From assembly GCF_000208925.1 (NCBI RefSeq), contig NW_001914907.1, positions 1-64,000 on the forward strand: 64,000 nt of DNA, in the 5' to 3' direction. This DNA comes from Entamoeba histolytica HM-1:IMSS (taxonomy: Eukaryota > Evosea > Mastigamoebida > Endamoebidae). The first letter of the stretch is position 1; the number at the start of each line of letters is the position of its first letter. Shown here in pieces: positions 30,547-41,600 of the stretch. The position numbers and the translations under genes are program-made. The notes beneath the pieces were generated by a model that was given only the letters and a program-made list of their open reading frames with translations, was not told where the DNA came from and did no database searches.

Positions 30547-33500
30547 ATGGAGTCTGGGTTATTTCCTTTGTTATATACTAAAAAAGAACCTAAAACAACT
30601 CTTATAGGATATCCTTTTTTTATTGTTTATATTATTGCTGCTGGACTTGGTATTTTTATTGAAGGGAGATTTGAAACAGCTTCTTTTGTGTTTTTATGTA
30701 TTAGTGGATTAATTCATGTATTATTATATTTAAACACTGAGTGGTCACTTAACTTTAATGTAAAGATTAATTTTAATCCAGTTACATCAATGAGTGAAGC
30801 TACTCATGCTTTTTTCAAACATAAAACAGAAAAAGCATTATGTCCAATTGAAAAAGGAGTACATTACGCTTATGTTTATTTTAATTTTAAAAAATATATT
30901 TACAATACAGAAGATGGACTTTTTTATCCACTAGAATATCCAAATAAAATGACCTTAAAAGAGTATGGCTCTGCTGGTTGTTTAACAAAATCAAAAGCTA
31001 ATGAAAAACATGAATATTATGGTTTAAATAAATGTTCAATACCAATTCCTACTTTTATGGATTTATATAAAGAACAAATTATGCAACCATTTTTCATATT
31101 TCAAGTTGTTTGTAGTATTTTATGGATGATGGATGATATGCCAATATTTGCCTTTATGATGTTAATTATGTTATTTATTTTTGAAGGAATGACAACATTC
31201 ACCAGAATGAAAAATTATGGTAATTTTAAAGCTATGGCAGCAATGAAACCAACAACACATACTGTCTATAGAGATGGAATTAAAACACAAGTTGATTGTG
31301 ATCATATATATCCTGGAGATTTATTAGTTATTACTACAGGAAAAGCTATTGCAGACTGTGTTATTATTAAAGGAATGTGTGTTGTAAATGAATCTATATT
31401 AACTGGTGAAAGTACTCCACATATGAGAGAAGCATTATCAACAATTATTGATCCAAATACAGAAAATGATGTTCTTGATTTAAATGTTCATAAACATCAT
31501 ATTATCTTTGGAGGAACTGAAGTACTTCAAGATGACCAATGTTTAGGATATGTTATTCATACAGGATTCAAAACTGCTCAAGGAGAGTTATTAAGAACTA
31601 TTATTAGTTCAACTGAACGTAAAACAGCAAATAACTTAGAAAGTTTCGTAGTTATTTTATTTTTATTAGTCTTTGCATTGATAGCTGCTGGTTATGTATT
31701 TATTGATGGAATTAACAAAGGAAAATCATTTTGGAAATTAGTATTATCATGTGTTTTAATTATAACTAACGTTGTACCACCAGAATTACCTATGGAATTA
31801 ACTAATGCTATTAATTATTCTTTAGTTTCATTGAAGAAACAATTTATCTTTTGTACTGAACCTTTTAGAATTCCATTTGCTGGAATTGTTGATATTTGTG
31901 CATTTGATAAAACAGGAACACTTACTTCTGATGAAGTATCTGTTGCAGGTATTGCTGGATTAAAAGATGATCCATTTAAATTAAGAAGTAGTATTGATGA
32001 AGTACCACAAGAAATTATTAATGTTATTGTTGCATGCAATTCGTTATCTAAAATGAAAGATGGAAGTGTTATAGGAGATCCAGCTGAAAAAGCAGCATTA
32101 GAATTTTCAAAATGGAATTTAACTTCTGATGGAAGATTTACTCCTTCAAAGAAAACTAATAAACAAATTCAACCAATACAACGATTCCCATTTTCTTCAT
32201 TACTTAAAAGAATGTCAGTTGTTGTTGCTATTAAAGACTTTAATACTAATACTAAAACTATTATGGGATTTGTTAAAGGAGCTCCAGAAATATTAAAAGG
32301 AATGTTTAAAGAAATACCACATCATTATGATAATGTTAATAGATTTTTTACATTACAAGGAATGAGAGTATTGGCATTTGGCTATAAAGCTATTAAAAAT
32401 GGAGAAAAAAATAAATATATTAGAGATGACATTGAATCTGATTTAGAATTTGGTGGATTTATTTTATTCTCATCACCAATTAAGAAAGAAAGTAATGAAA
32501 CAATTAAGCAATTAAAAGAAAGTGGACATGATGTTGTTATGATTACTGGAGATTCTATATTTACTGCAGCCCATGTTGCTGAAGAATTAACAATTACTAG
32601 TAAAGATAAAGTAATGTTAATTAAAGAAAAAGAAGAATGGAAGTGGACAGACATGGAAGGTCTTGAAATTAGTCCATTTAATACAAAACAAGTAAGTTCA
32701 GAAGTTATAAATCGACATATATGTCTTAGTGGAGAAGCACTTTCTCATATAAAAGAAGAATGTTCAAAGGAAATTATTCAAACAATTTTATCAAAAACTA
32801 AAGTATATGCACGTGTTACACCTCAACAAAAAGAAGAAATTGTATTATTATTAAAAGAAATGGGTAATATAGTATTAATGTGTGGAGATGGAACAAATGA
32901 TGTTGGAGCATTAAAACATGCAGATGTAGGTATTGCTGTTTTAAATACATTACCTAGTGAAAAAGAAAAGAAAGAAGCAGAAATGATAAAATTGGGAATT
33001 ATTCCAATGCCTGCCAAACCTACTCCTAAACCTCTTACTCCTGAAGAAATTGAAAGAAGAAGAAGAATGACTCCTCAAGAAAGAAGTGAATTCTTAAAAA
33101 ATGAATTAAGAAAAGCATTTGAAGGATTACCCGATGATGAATCAACTGTTGCCAAATTTGGAGATGCATCGATGGCTTCTCCATTTTCATGTAAATCAAT
33201 TGAAGTTACACCAGTTTGTCAAATATTAAAACAAGGAAGATCTACATTAGTAACTACTCAACAAATGTTCAGAATATTAGCTTTAAATTGTTTAATTAGT
33301 GCATATGATTTGAGTGTATTAAAAATTGAAGGAGTTAAGAATGGTGATGTACAAATGACAGTCACAGGAATATTATTATCTATATGTTTCTTAATGTTAT
33401 CAAATACTCAACCATTAGATAAACTTAGTAAACACCATCCAACAAAAACTATCTTTGCACCATTCCACGTGTTGTCTGTATTGTCACAAGCATTTATTCA

Positions 33501-33903
33501 TTTTGTAGTTATTCAACTTGCATTAAAATGGGGTAAAGAAGCCGCTGGTCCTGATTATAAAATACCTGAAGAAGATGCTGAATTTAAACCAACATTAGTT
33601 AATAGTATTGTTTTCATTGTCTCTAATATTATTAATGTTACAACCTTTGCAGTCAATTATGTTGGAGAACCATATCGAAAGAATATTACCGAATATAAAC
33701 CATTAATGTATTGCCTTCTAATAGTTTTTGGATTAACAATAATTCTTTCATTTGAAATTATACCAGAACTTAATGAATTATTCACATTAGTCTCATTCCC
33801 ATCAGATGATTTAAAATATAGAATTATTGGATTGATTATTGCTGATATTGGATTGTCATTTGGAGTTGAGCGAATGTTAAGAATTTTGTGCAAATTCAAT
33901 TAA
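30547..33903 (+). CDS. P5A-type ATPase (Spf1/ATP13A1 family, ER transmembrane helix dislocase)
   Basis: This 1118-residue polytopic pump has every P-type ATPase mark: TGES (286-289) in the actuator domain, phosphorylated Asp in DKTGTLT (454), MITGDS, and GDGTND (780-785). The M4 motif PPELPMEL (from 411) is the P5A signature. Two N-terminal hydrophobic hairpins precede the core, as in ATP13A1/Spf1. The enzyme removes mis-inserted or mistargeted membrane helices from the ER. Length matches the family. Near the 3' end six membrane segments follow the conserved GKxG-like region. AAAGAACTTTG lies 22-27 bp upstream and an AAAAATTCA initiator-like word about 45 bp upstream. This is a confident assignment. 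Confidence 0.95.
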   Translation: MESGLFPLLYTKKEPKTTLIGYPFFIVYIIAAGLGIFIEGRFETASFVFLCISGLIHVLLYLNTEWSLNFNVKINFNPVTSMSEATHAFFKHKTEKALCPIEKGVHYAYVYFNFKKYIYNTEDGLFYPLEYPNKMTLKEYGSAGCLTKSKANEKHEYYGLNKCSIPIPTFMDLYKEQIMQPFFIFQVVCSILWMMDDMPIFAFMMLIMLFIFEGMTTFTRMKNYGNFKAMAAMKPTTHTVYRDGIKTQVDCDHIYPGDLLVITTGKAIADCVIIKGMCVVNESILTGESTPHMREALSTIIDPNTENDVLDLNVHKHHIIFGGTEVLQDDQCLGYVIHTGFKTAQGELLRTIISSTERKTANNLESFVVILFLLVFALIAAGYVFIDGINKGKSFWKLVLSCVLIITNVVPPELPMELTNAINYSLVSLKKQFIFCTEPFRIPFAGIVDICAFDKTGTLTSDEVSVAGIAGLKDDPFKLRSSIDEVPQEIINVIVACNSLSKMKDGSVIGDPAEKAALEFSKWNLTSDGRFTPSKKTNKQIQPIQRFPFSSLLKRMSVVVAIKDFNTNTKTIMGFVKGAPEILKGMFKEIPHHYDNVNRFFTLQGMRVLAFGYKAIKNGEKNKYIRDDIESDLEFGGFILFSSPIKKESNETIKQLKESGHDVVMITGDSIFTAAHVAEELTITSKDKVMLIKEKEEWKWTDMEGLEISPFNTKQVSSEVINRHICLSGEALSHIKEECSKEIIQTILSKTKVYARVTPQQKEEIVLLLKEMGNIVLMCGDGTNDVGALKHADVGIAVLNTLPSEKEKKEAEMIKLGIIPMPAKPTPKPLTPEEIERRRRMTPQERSEFLKNELRKAFEGLPDDESTVAKFGDASMASPFSCKSIEVTPVCQILKQGRSTLVTTQQMFRILALNCLISAYDLSVLKIEGVKNGDVQMTVTGILLSICFLMLSNTQPLDKLSKHHPTKTIFAPFHVLSVLSQAFIHFVVIQLALKWGKEAAGPDYKIPEEDAEFKPTLVNSIVFIVSNIINVTTFAVNYVGEPYRKNITEYKPLMYCLLIVFGLTIILSFEIIPELNELFTLVSFPSDDLKYRIIGLIIADIGLSFGVERMLRILCKFN

Positions 33904-34023
33904 ATACTTTTCTAGAATTTTTATTGCATTAAAAAGGGTTGAATATTTTTTTAATAGAATTATTTTTTTAGAAAAAAAATTATAATTATAGTTTTAAAAA
34001 TGAATTAAAAACCATATGATTTT

Positions 34024-34031
34024 ATTGAACT
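34024..34031 (+). promoter_or_regulatory. GAAC-like element
   Basis: ATTGAACT matches seven of eight bases of the GAAC consensus and lies 27 bp upstream of the ATG at 34059. An initiator-like AATATTCA lies between. Confidence 0.45.
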
Positions 34032-34058
34032 ATTTTTTGCCAATATTCATCGAAAATT

Positions 34059-36581
34059 ATGACCTTTAATTCTATTGCGATAAAATTCAGTGAAAAAGCT
34101 TCTTATGCTTTTGATTTTTGCTTTAAATGGATTAATAAATTGAAATGGATTATTGTCGTTTTTTGGATTATTGTTGCTCTTGGAATGGTATATTGTGTAT
34201 TTGGATTTTTAAAACATACATCCATGGTAGTTAGTCCACCAAAGGGATCTTTAGGTTGGCAAGCAAATAAAATTTATAATGAAAAGTTCCCAAATATAAG
34301 TGGTGTTAGTCAAGTTGCTGTTGTTATTAAACAAATGGAACAATTAGATGACATCAATAATTCTACTTATCTTTTAAATTTCAGTACTTCCTTTAACCAA
34401 TCAGTTATGACTGATGAAAAAGGATATCTTGTTAGGAAAATTGTTGGAAGATATATTATTCCTCAATACTCTACTTTTATTGAAAAATTTATTGCTCAGT
34501 TTATGGCTAAAAGTATGGTTTCTGGAGAAGTTACTTTAATTGAAATAGAACTTAGTGGAGAAGAACCAACTGCAGTTGGACCATATGTAAAAAGAATGAG
34601 AAAATATATTTCTGATTATAAAGAAACATATGGAGATGGAGGATATGATTTTGCTATTACAGGGTATGATGCGTTAGGAATAGATCTTCAAAGTGTTGTA
34701 ATTAAAGCATTAGAAAAAATGGAGTTAATTGTATTTCCAATTGCATTAATAATTTTATTGTATGTTGTTCAATCACCAGTGTTATTAATAATACCAATAG
34801 TGAATGTTATTATAATTATTTTAACAAGTTTTGGATTGATGTATCCTATTTCAATAACTGTAGATGTCTTTGGTATTACACCAGCAATGATGATGTCTAC
34901 AATTGCTGCAACAGCCATTGACTATTCACTATTTTTGTTAACTCGATATACAGAAGAAATTAATAAGAAACAATCATACTATGATGCTGTTTCCAATATG
35001 TTGAGAACATCAGGAAGGATTGTAGGAACAAGTGGTTTTGTGATGTTATTCTGTTTTTCAGTTATAGCAATATTTCCATTTGATATTGTTAGGTATATTG
35101 GTATTGGATGTACGATAAGTGTTACTATTACATTGGTTGTTGATTTAACTATGACACCAGCATTGTTCCTTTGTTTCCCTAGATTCTTTAAATTACAAAG
35201 TTGTATTCCATGTTATAAAAAATGTGTAAAGTTTACACAACGAAGAGCTCGTTTTCAAGGAGTAGGTGATCAGATGTGGCATAAATTTGCAACTTTCCAA
35301 AGTAAAAAACCAGTAGCTGCAACTATGTTTTGTTTAGGACTGATAGTAATGATTCCATTCTGTGTGTTTATATATAGATTTGAATGGACATTAGATAACA
35401 ATCAAGTTGTTCCTCTTGAAACAGAGTTTAATAGAGGATTTGTGAATATTCAAGAATCTTTCCCTATTGGAATATTATATCCATTCCATTTATTAATTGA
35501 AAGTGATGTTAAAACAATGGATGTTATTTCAAATGAGTATTATAATTTTACTCGACAAATGATTTCTGTTTTTAGTGAACAAATGTCATATGCGTTTGAT
35601 AATACGAGTGTTATTTGTTTTAATGCAGCTGGTGGTAAAGTTATTTCACCTAAACAACTCCAAATACTGATGACAAAAGAAGGATATCAAAATGCAATGG
35701 AAAGTTTCTTAAGTAAAGACTCTTCAGTAGTTAACTGTCAATTAATTCCAAAGGTTGATCCAACAAATAACTCTACGTTATTAATTGCAGATATTAGAGA
35801 TCATTTTACACAACTAGAATCTGAGTTTGGATATAAAATATTAATTCAAGGTATTATTGTTGATGGTGTGGATTGTGTAAATGCATCAATGAGGTATTTT
35901 ATTCTTGTATTAATAGTATTGGTTATTGTGATTCTTATTATGGTGTTAATATTCTTTAAGAGTGCATTAGTTCCATTACGTGTTGTTTTTACAACATGTC
36001 TTACATTGACATTTGTTTATGGAGCAGCGTCTTTAATATTCTGTACTGATTATTTTGATTCTATAGACGTAATAGATCAAACAAAAGGAATTTATTGGGT
36101 TGTTCCAATTATATCAGTGCCAATAATTTGTGGATTATCATTAGACTATGACATCTTCTTATTCTCAAGAATTAGAGAATATAGAACTCGTGGATATTCA
36201 ACATCATTAGCAACTGTTTATGGAGTAGAAAGAACTGGGTATTTGATTACATTTTGTGGTATTATAATGGCTGTAGCATTTTCAGGATTATTTTTAGCTG
36301 GTGTTATTGTTTTAGATTTGTTTGCATTTGTTTTAACTTTAGCTGTCTTAAGTGATACCTTCCTTGTTAGAACCTTACTTGTTCCATCATTTGTTCATTT
36401 ATTTGGTGAGTTAAATTGGTGGCCAATTAAATACGAAATTAATACAACCGAATATGAAAATGCAGATGAATTTCATATTTATGATCATTTAGATTCTTCT
36501 TCAACTACTGAAAGTGAAGATAATTCTAACCAAATAGAATCTACTCAACAAGGAACAGACTCAACTCCTTTACTTAATTAA
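34059..36581 (+). CDS. MMPL/RND-family transporter
   Basis: This 840-residue membrane protein has the duplicated RND plan: one helix (29-51), a large loop, five more helices, a second loop, and again five to six helices. Signature pieces are IDYSLFLLTRYTEE in the first half (D288) and LDYDIFLFSRIREYRTRGY in the second (D696), and the end reads VRTLLVPSFVHLFGELNWWP. These match bacterial MmpL-type lipid exporters, where the Asp-Tyr pair relays protons. They are less like Patched or NPC1, as no sterol-sensing name motif stands out. Residues ~790-840 are an acidic Ser/Thr-rich tail. It probably moves lipids or hydrophobic compounds across a membrane. A bacterial origin by transfer is possible. 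Confidence 0.9.
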   Translation: MTFNSIAIKFSEKASYAFDFCFKWINKLKWIIVVFWIIVALGMVYCVFGFLKHTSMVVSPPKGSLGWQANKIYNEKFPNISGVSQVAVVIKQMEQLDDINNSTYLLNFSTSFNQSVMTDEKGYLVRKIVGRYIIPQYSTFIEKFIAQFMAKSMVSGEVTLIEIELSGEEPTAVGPYVKRMRKYISDYKETYGDGGYDFAITGYDALGIDLQSVVIKALEKMELIVFPIALIILLYVVQSPVLLIIPIVNVIIIILTSFGLMYPISITVDVFGITPAMMMSTIAATAIDYSLFLLTRYTEEINKKQSYYDAVSNMLRTSGRIVGTSGFVMLFCFSVIAIFPFDIVRYIGIGCTISVTITLVVDLTMTPALFLCFPRFFKLQSCIPCYKKCVKFTQRRARFQGVGDQMWHKFATFQSKKPVAATMFCLGLIVMIPFCVFIYRFEWTLDNNQVVPLETEFNRGFVNIQESFPIGILYPFHLLIESDVKTMDVISNEYYNFTRQMISVFSEQMSYAFDNTSVICFNAAGGKVISPKQLQILMTKEGYQNAMESFLSKDSSVVNCQLIPKVDPTNNSTLLIADIRDHFTQLESEFGYKILIQGIIVDGVDCVNASMRYFILVLIVLVIVILIMVLIFFKSALVPLRVVFTTCLTLTFVYGAASLIFCTDYFDSIDVIDQTKGIYWVVPIISVPIICGLSLDYDIFLFSRIREYRTRGYSTSLATVYGVERTGYLITFCGIIMAVAFSGLFLAGVIVLDLFAFVLTLAVLSDTFLVRTLLVPSFVHLFGELNWWPIKYEINTTEYENADEFHIYDHLDSSSTTESEDNSNQIESTQQGTDSTPLLN

Positions 36582-36614
36582 TATTAAATTAATAAATTCT
36601 TAAAACAAATTTAA

Positions 36615-38465
36615 TTACCAATTTTGCAAAATCCATTCTTCAGTAGCAGACAAATCAACTTTAGCTGCTATTGTTTTCAATAATTCAATGTCTTTAAATG
36701 AGTCATCATCAATTTGGCATGGCAATTTAGGGTCAAGTCTATGAGCCCTTGGTCCAAATAATACTTTTGCAAATTCATCAGCTAGTGCAATACCTGCTGT
36801 TTTAAATAAATCAGTTACACAAGTCGCCCATTGAACATAACCAGCTCCAGTGTATTTTTCAGCATCAAAATAAGACTTATATGTTCCTCCACTTAAACTT
36901 AATACAACACTTTCTTTAGGATCAAAGAATGCTTTAGCCACAGCAAATGGTTGATTAATAAGAAATGAACCATCAACAAATGATTGGTGACAAGTAAATA
37001 ATCCTGGTGTAGCAAAAGAACGTAATACAACATCAGATAAAAGGTCTTCATTATTAATCATATTGTCATCAAGATCTGTATTTGTTTTTTTTAACACAAT
37101 ATTATTTAATAATACTGGTATCATTCTTCTATTAGGGTCATTAATACCAGAATCTATTTTAATAACAGGAACAACAACCTCTCTTTTTAAATCACATAAT
37201 TTTTTATCTTGGAAAATTTTAGTAGCAAGAATCTTAATAAATTTACTAGAATATTTATATGATAAAACTCCTCCTTTATGTGAAGTTGAAGAGAAAACTT
37301 TGACCATTGTCTTTTCATATATTTTAATAACTGTGTCAATGTCATATCCTACAAGTGTCATTAATATTGGGAGAGTACTTGCACCAACAGAACAAATCAT
37401 ATCAACATTATCTAAGAAATGTGGAAAGTTTTCTACAATTCTCTTTAAAATAATTAATTGGACAAGAGTACGTACTCCACAACCATCTAATGATAATATC
37501 CTAAATTTATTTTCTCCAACTGCCCTTTGTTCCAACATATATTCTTTGGAAGGTTTATTTTCTTGAAGTAATTTATCAATATAAATTTCATATTTCTCAC
37601 TTTTACTTTGGAAGAATCCAATTTTCTTTTTATCTTTATCTTTACTATCATCATCAGAATCATCAATAGAACTCATTACAGTAAAAATTTTTGAACCTCC
37701 TCTTTCAATTCTTCTTGATTGAATTTCTTGATTTTCTTCGGCAAATTTAATTGCTGCTTTTACTTGTTCACTTTCTTTAAAAATTTTTAAGCAACTTTCA
37801 TCATTTGCTTCAGCATAAACTATAGGTGATATTCCATCATTATTTAATGCAGTAGGATCAGCTCCTGCTTTTATAAGTAATTCACATAATTTAACATTAT
37901 CTTCTTTCACTGCTGTATGAAGAGCAGTTTCACCTGTTTGATTTCTAATATCAATACCACGTCCAGCCCATTTTTCTTGTTCATTAAGATCATCTCTCAT
38001 TTGATTTTTTTCGGTTAATGCATTAATAATAGAAGAAACAAATGGAATATCTCTTTTATGAAGTTTAATTAATGATAGTTTATGAAGAGCATTTTCTGAA
38101 CAATAATTTGTTTCTGTAATACAACATCCTTTATTTTGTAATGTCATTGCTAAATCTAAATGTCCTTTTTCAATTGCTATTAAAAATGGTGTATTTCCCC
38201 TTGCGTCTTTACTTTCTAATAATGTTGGGCAATGTTGTAATATGATTTCTACAATAGTTACAAATCCCATTTCAACTGCTTTAAATAATAATGTATTACT
38301 TCTTGTACTTTTCCCAATCCATTCTGGAAAGTTATTTGTTAGTTCAGCATAAGCTCTATCTGCTTGACCTTTTTTTATTAATTTAATCAGTTCAACTAAT
38401 TGACTTTCTTGTTGAGGATCAACCATTGTTTCACTATTTTCTGCAACACTTTCTTTGATAGACAT
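36615..38465 (-). CDS. Ankyrin-repeat patatin-like phospholipase, degenerate active site
   Basis: This 616-residue protein has ankyrin repeats at ~25-250 (NTPFLIAIEKGHLDLA, GETALHTAVKEDNVKLCELLI) and a patatin fold at ~320-510. The general order recalls calcium-independent phospholipase A2. The oxyanion loop reads LDGCGVRT (D327-R332) where family members have DGGGxRG. The serine motif reads VGASTLP, so the Ser (363) is present but the last Gly of GxSxG is replaced by Leu. The acidic motif is DGS (D498) rather than DGG. The Ser/Asp dyad is thus kept while two of the glycine features are altered; it may act on lipids or be a binding protein only. Its stop is 33 bp from that of the convergent MMPL gene. 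Confidence 0.85.
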   Translation of the reverse strand: MSIKESVAENSETMVDPQQESQLVELIKLIKKGQADRAYAELTNNFPEWIGKSTRSNTLLFKAVEMGFVTIVEIILQHCPTLLESKDARGNTPFLIAIEKGHLDLAMTLQNKGCCITETNYCSENALHKLSLIKLHKRDIPFVSSIINALTEKNQMRDDLNEQEKWAGRGIDIRNQTGETALHTAVKEDNVKLCELLIKAGADPTALNNDGISPIVYAEANDESCLKIFKESEQVKAAIKFAEENQEIQSRRIERGGSKIFTVMSSIDDSDDDSKDKDKKKIGFFQSKSEKYEIYIDKLLQENKPSKEYMLEQRAVGENKFRILSLDGCGVRTLVQLIILKRIVENFPHFLDNVDMICSVGASTLPILMTLVGYDIDTVIKIYEKTMVKVFSSTSHKGGVLSYKYSSKFIKILATKIFQDKKLCDLKREVVVPVIKIDSGINDPNRRMIPVLLNNIVLKKTNTDLDDNMINNEDLLSDVVLRSFATPGLFTCHQSFVDGSFLINQPFAVAKAFFDPKESVVLSLSGGTYKSYFDAEKYTGAGYVQWATCVTDLFKTAGIALADEFAKVLFGPRAHRLDPKLPCQIDDDSFKDIELLKTIAAKVDLSATEEWILQNW

Positions 38466-38633
38466 TGAATTATAAAAGGAATAGCTATTTTTATTTTCAG
38501 TTCTTGTTCTTTAAGTTTTTATTTTTGTTTTTTAAATGTTTTTTTCCCCCCCTCAACAAAAAAATATTTAACTCTCTTTATCTCTTTGCTTAAACAAATG
38601 TTCATTTAAATAAGCTATAACTTAATAATATTT

Positions 38634-41600
38634 TTAGTCATTGGTTTGTTTGATAAACTGTTGTGACGTTCTTATGAAATTACGCATATGCTTTCCTTGT
38701 CTATAGCTTACTGTTAATAGCTGATGTCCAAAATGAGAAAATGTCACTGTTTTAGGTCCAACTTTAATAGAAAGATCCTGGAATAGTCGAGATACCATAA
38801 CACCACTCTCTTTCATCATAACAAATGAAGTCTCAGTTAAAACAACCCAAATATCATCAATTGTAACATAAATAACAAAATCTCCTAATCCTTTTCTTTG
38901 AAGAATCCATGCAATTTTAGCTTCTTCTTCATTATAACTCATAATACGTCTTCTTTTATTTCCAACTCTTGGAATTCTTGAACGAGGAATTATATCTCCT
39001 GATTCTTCTGCAATTCCTTCAGTCATTTTTGATACAAAATCAACTACTCCTCCAGTTGGTTTTAATACAACCCCAATTAATCCTTTTCCTACTCCTCCAA
39101 CAAATCCACTAACTCCTTTTGTTTGTGCTCCTTTAATTGGTTGTGTAATAACTCCTTTAACTCCATCAACTATTCCATTGACAACACATCCTAATCCTTG
39201 AGCCATACCTTCTGATGCAGAAAAAGGTTTTTTCTTTCTTTCTCTTTCTTTAATATAATCTTCATCAAATGTTAGTGATGCAGTTAGGTTACCAAAAGTA
39301 TTTGAAATAGATGCAGCAGTAGAAGATATGCCATGAATAGAATGTAGTAATAATGATTCTGTTCCTTTAGCTAACCCAGTAGCAATTCCGTTTCCTGAAT
39401 GTTTTTCTTTTTGAGGAATTGTTATAAAATCAGTTATTCCATCATAGACAGAATGGACTAATACCCCTGGTGCTCCAATAAATTCCATTGAACTAACAGC
39501 AAGTAATAGTTGTTGGATTGCTTGAGAACGATAAAAATCAATAAAAAATAAACTAAGACGTTCTGGTGTTGCTGATAATTTATTGCTTATGAAGTCATTT
39601 AAATGAATTCTTGCAGATTTGATAGTTAATAAAGAATTACCTATCATTAGTAGTGGAGCTGTAAATGAATTATAACCAATGTTTAATAATGAAGAAGATG
39701 ATAACATAGTATTTAAGATAATATCAACAGGTGATATTTGTAATGTTTCAAAAGTTATAGTTTGAGAATTAGAATATGGGATAGGTTCAATATATAATTT
39801 AGGTATTTCAATTTGAAGTGATTTATTATCTTTTGGGTTACTAAATAGTCTAATTAAATGAATAATTCTATTTAAGAATGGTGTTTCCAAAGAAATAAAC
39901 ATATTCTGGAATTGAATAAAACAATGAGGAATATGTTTATAAGTATTATTTTGTTGAGAAACAATATCAACACAAATATTAATTCCTTTACTTACAAAAG
40001 GAACAGCAACAGAACAATCTCTTGCATTAGAATCAACTTGTATTGGTCCAATAAAAAGTCGATGTTTATTTTTAAATAATGTACCTTGTTTATTATATGT
40101 GATATCTTTTAATGAAATATAGGCTAATTCTTCTCTATCCTCATCAATTAAATCAATTCCTAATTTATTAATTGTTATATTAAATTCAGTTGTATTCATT
40201 TTTTCTTTTCTAATTAATCCACCAATATCTCCTTTCATTTTTTCCCATTTGTCTGTAAAAACTAGTTTATTTACACCATTAAATATCCATGTATATGGAT
40301 AAACAATTCCATGTATTCCTGCTTTAGCTTCATATACCTCTGGATTATCTAATGAATAAGTAACAAATTCATTTATAGAAAATTCAGATTTAATTTGAAT
40401 TGTAGAAATATGTGAGGTATTAGGAAATACAACAGGCTGTGATTTTCTTGGTTCTATTTGAGTTTGTTCATCGGAATGAATATGTTTAAAAATTATAGAA
40501 TAATCAGTATCATTTTCTATAACATATTTACTTGTTTCTTGTATTTCTTGGAAATGAATAATAACTGATTGTTGATAATGTATTGAAATAGTTGTGGCTT
40601 GTCCTTCTTCTATTGATCCATTTTCTTTAGTTAATAATAATAATTGGAAATGAGTATCTTTATCAATAGGGACACGACACCAAGGACCTTTACATCGAAT
40701 AGAAACATTAATAGAAGAAGATATAGAAAAACTCCCATAAATTGGGATAGAACCTTTTGGTGGAATAATAATGACGTCTTTATAATTTGATCCAACAGAA
40801 CAATATAATTCACATCCTAAATCATTTACTGCCATAAATGCAGGTCTTATAGTAATTTGTCGTGCTATACCATCAATAATACTAATACCTACAACAAGGT
40901 CATAAGTAATTCCATTTTCTATTATTCGAATAACTTCTTCTGCTTTTTCTAATAACAATGCCCTTGACCAAGAGTTTCCAGTACCAATATACAAAGGCTT
41001 AGAAAATCTAGTAATTGGTAAAGGTTGTGAGTTATTTCTTAAACCAATTTTTCCACCAATATAATTCTTTTTATCTAAAGAAAATTTTAATGGAATAAAT
41101 GACCGATTAAACACCCATTCTTCAGCATCAATTCTTAATGTCCCTATGTCCCAGAAATATCTAATACTATTATATCCTTTACATTTGCCAAATATTTTTA
41201 GTTCTCCACTTTTTGGAATTAATGTTTCATTATATCCAGCAATAGTAATAAATACTGGTGAGTCTGGATTGATAAACGTTGAAATAGAACTAAGTGATCG
41301 AACTGGAAATACACTTGTTGGAGTTTTTAATGAAAATGGCATTGGAAGAAGATTAGTAACAATTAAAGATGGAGCAAGAGAAATCGTTGTTTGAACAAAC
41401 CCAACAATTTCTCTTGTACTAATTCGAGTTAAAATACATTTACTTGAATTTACTTCTACATATTTTTCAGTCATAAGATCTTTTAAAGGCATTTTATAAT
41501 TAGAAAGTCTTGATGAACATAATGATATTTGACCATTAAAGAATTGGGGTGGAACATAAAATATTCCTTTACTTGGTATTGAAGCTTGTACCTCAATAAA

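Noticed and set aside
37063..37566. 167-codon plus-strand frame inside the patatin gene
   Set aside because: It is antisense to the patatin domain and lacks any recognisable features.
41146..41394. 82-codon plus-strand frame inside VPS13
   Set aside because: It is antisense to VPS13, which is intact and conserved through this position.
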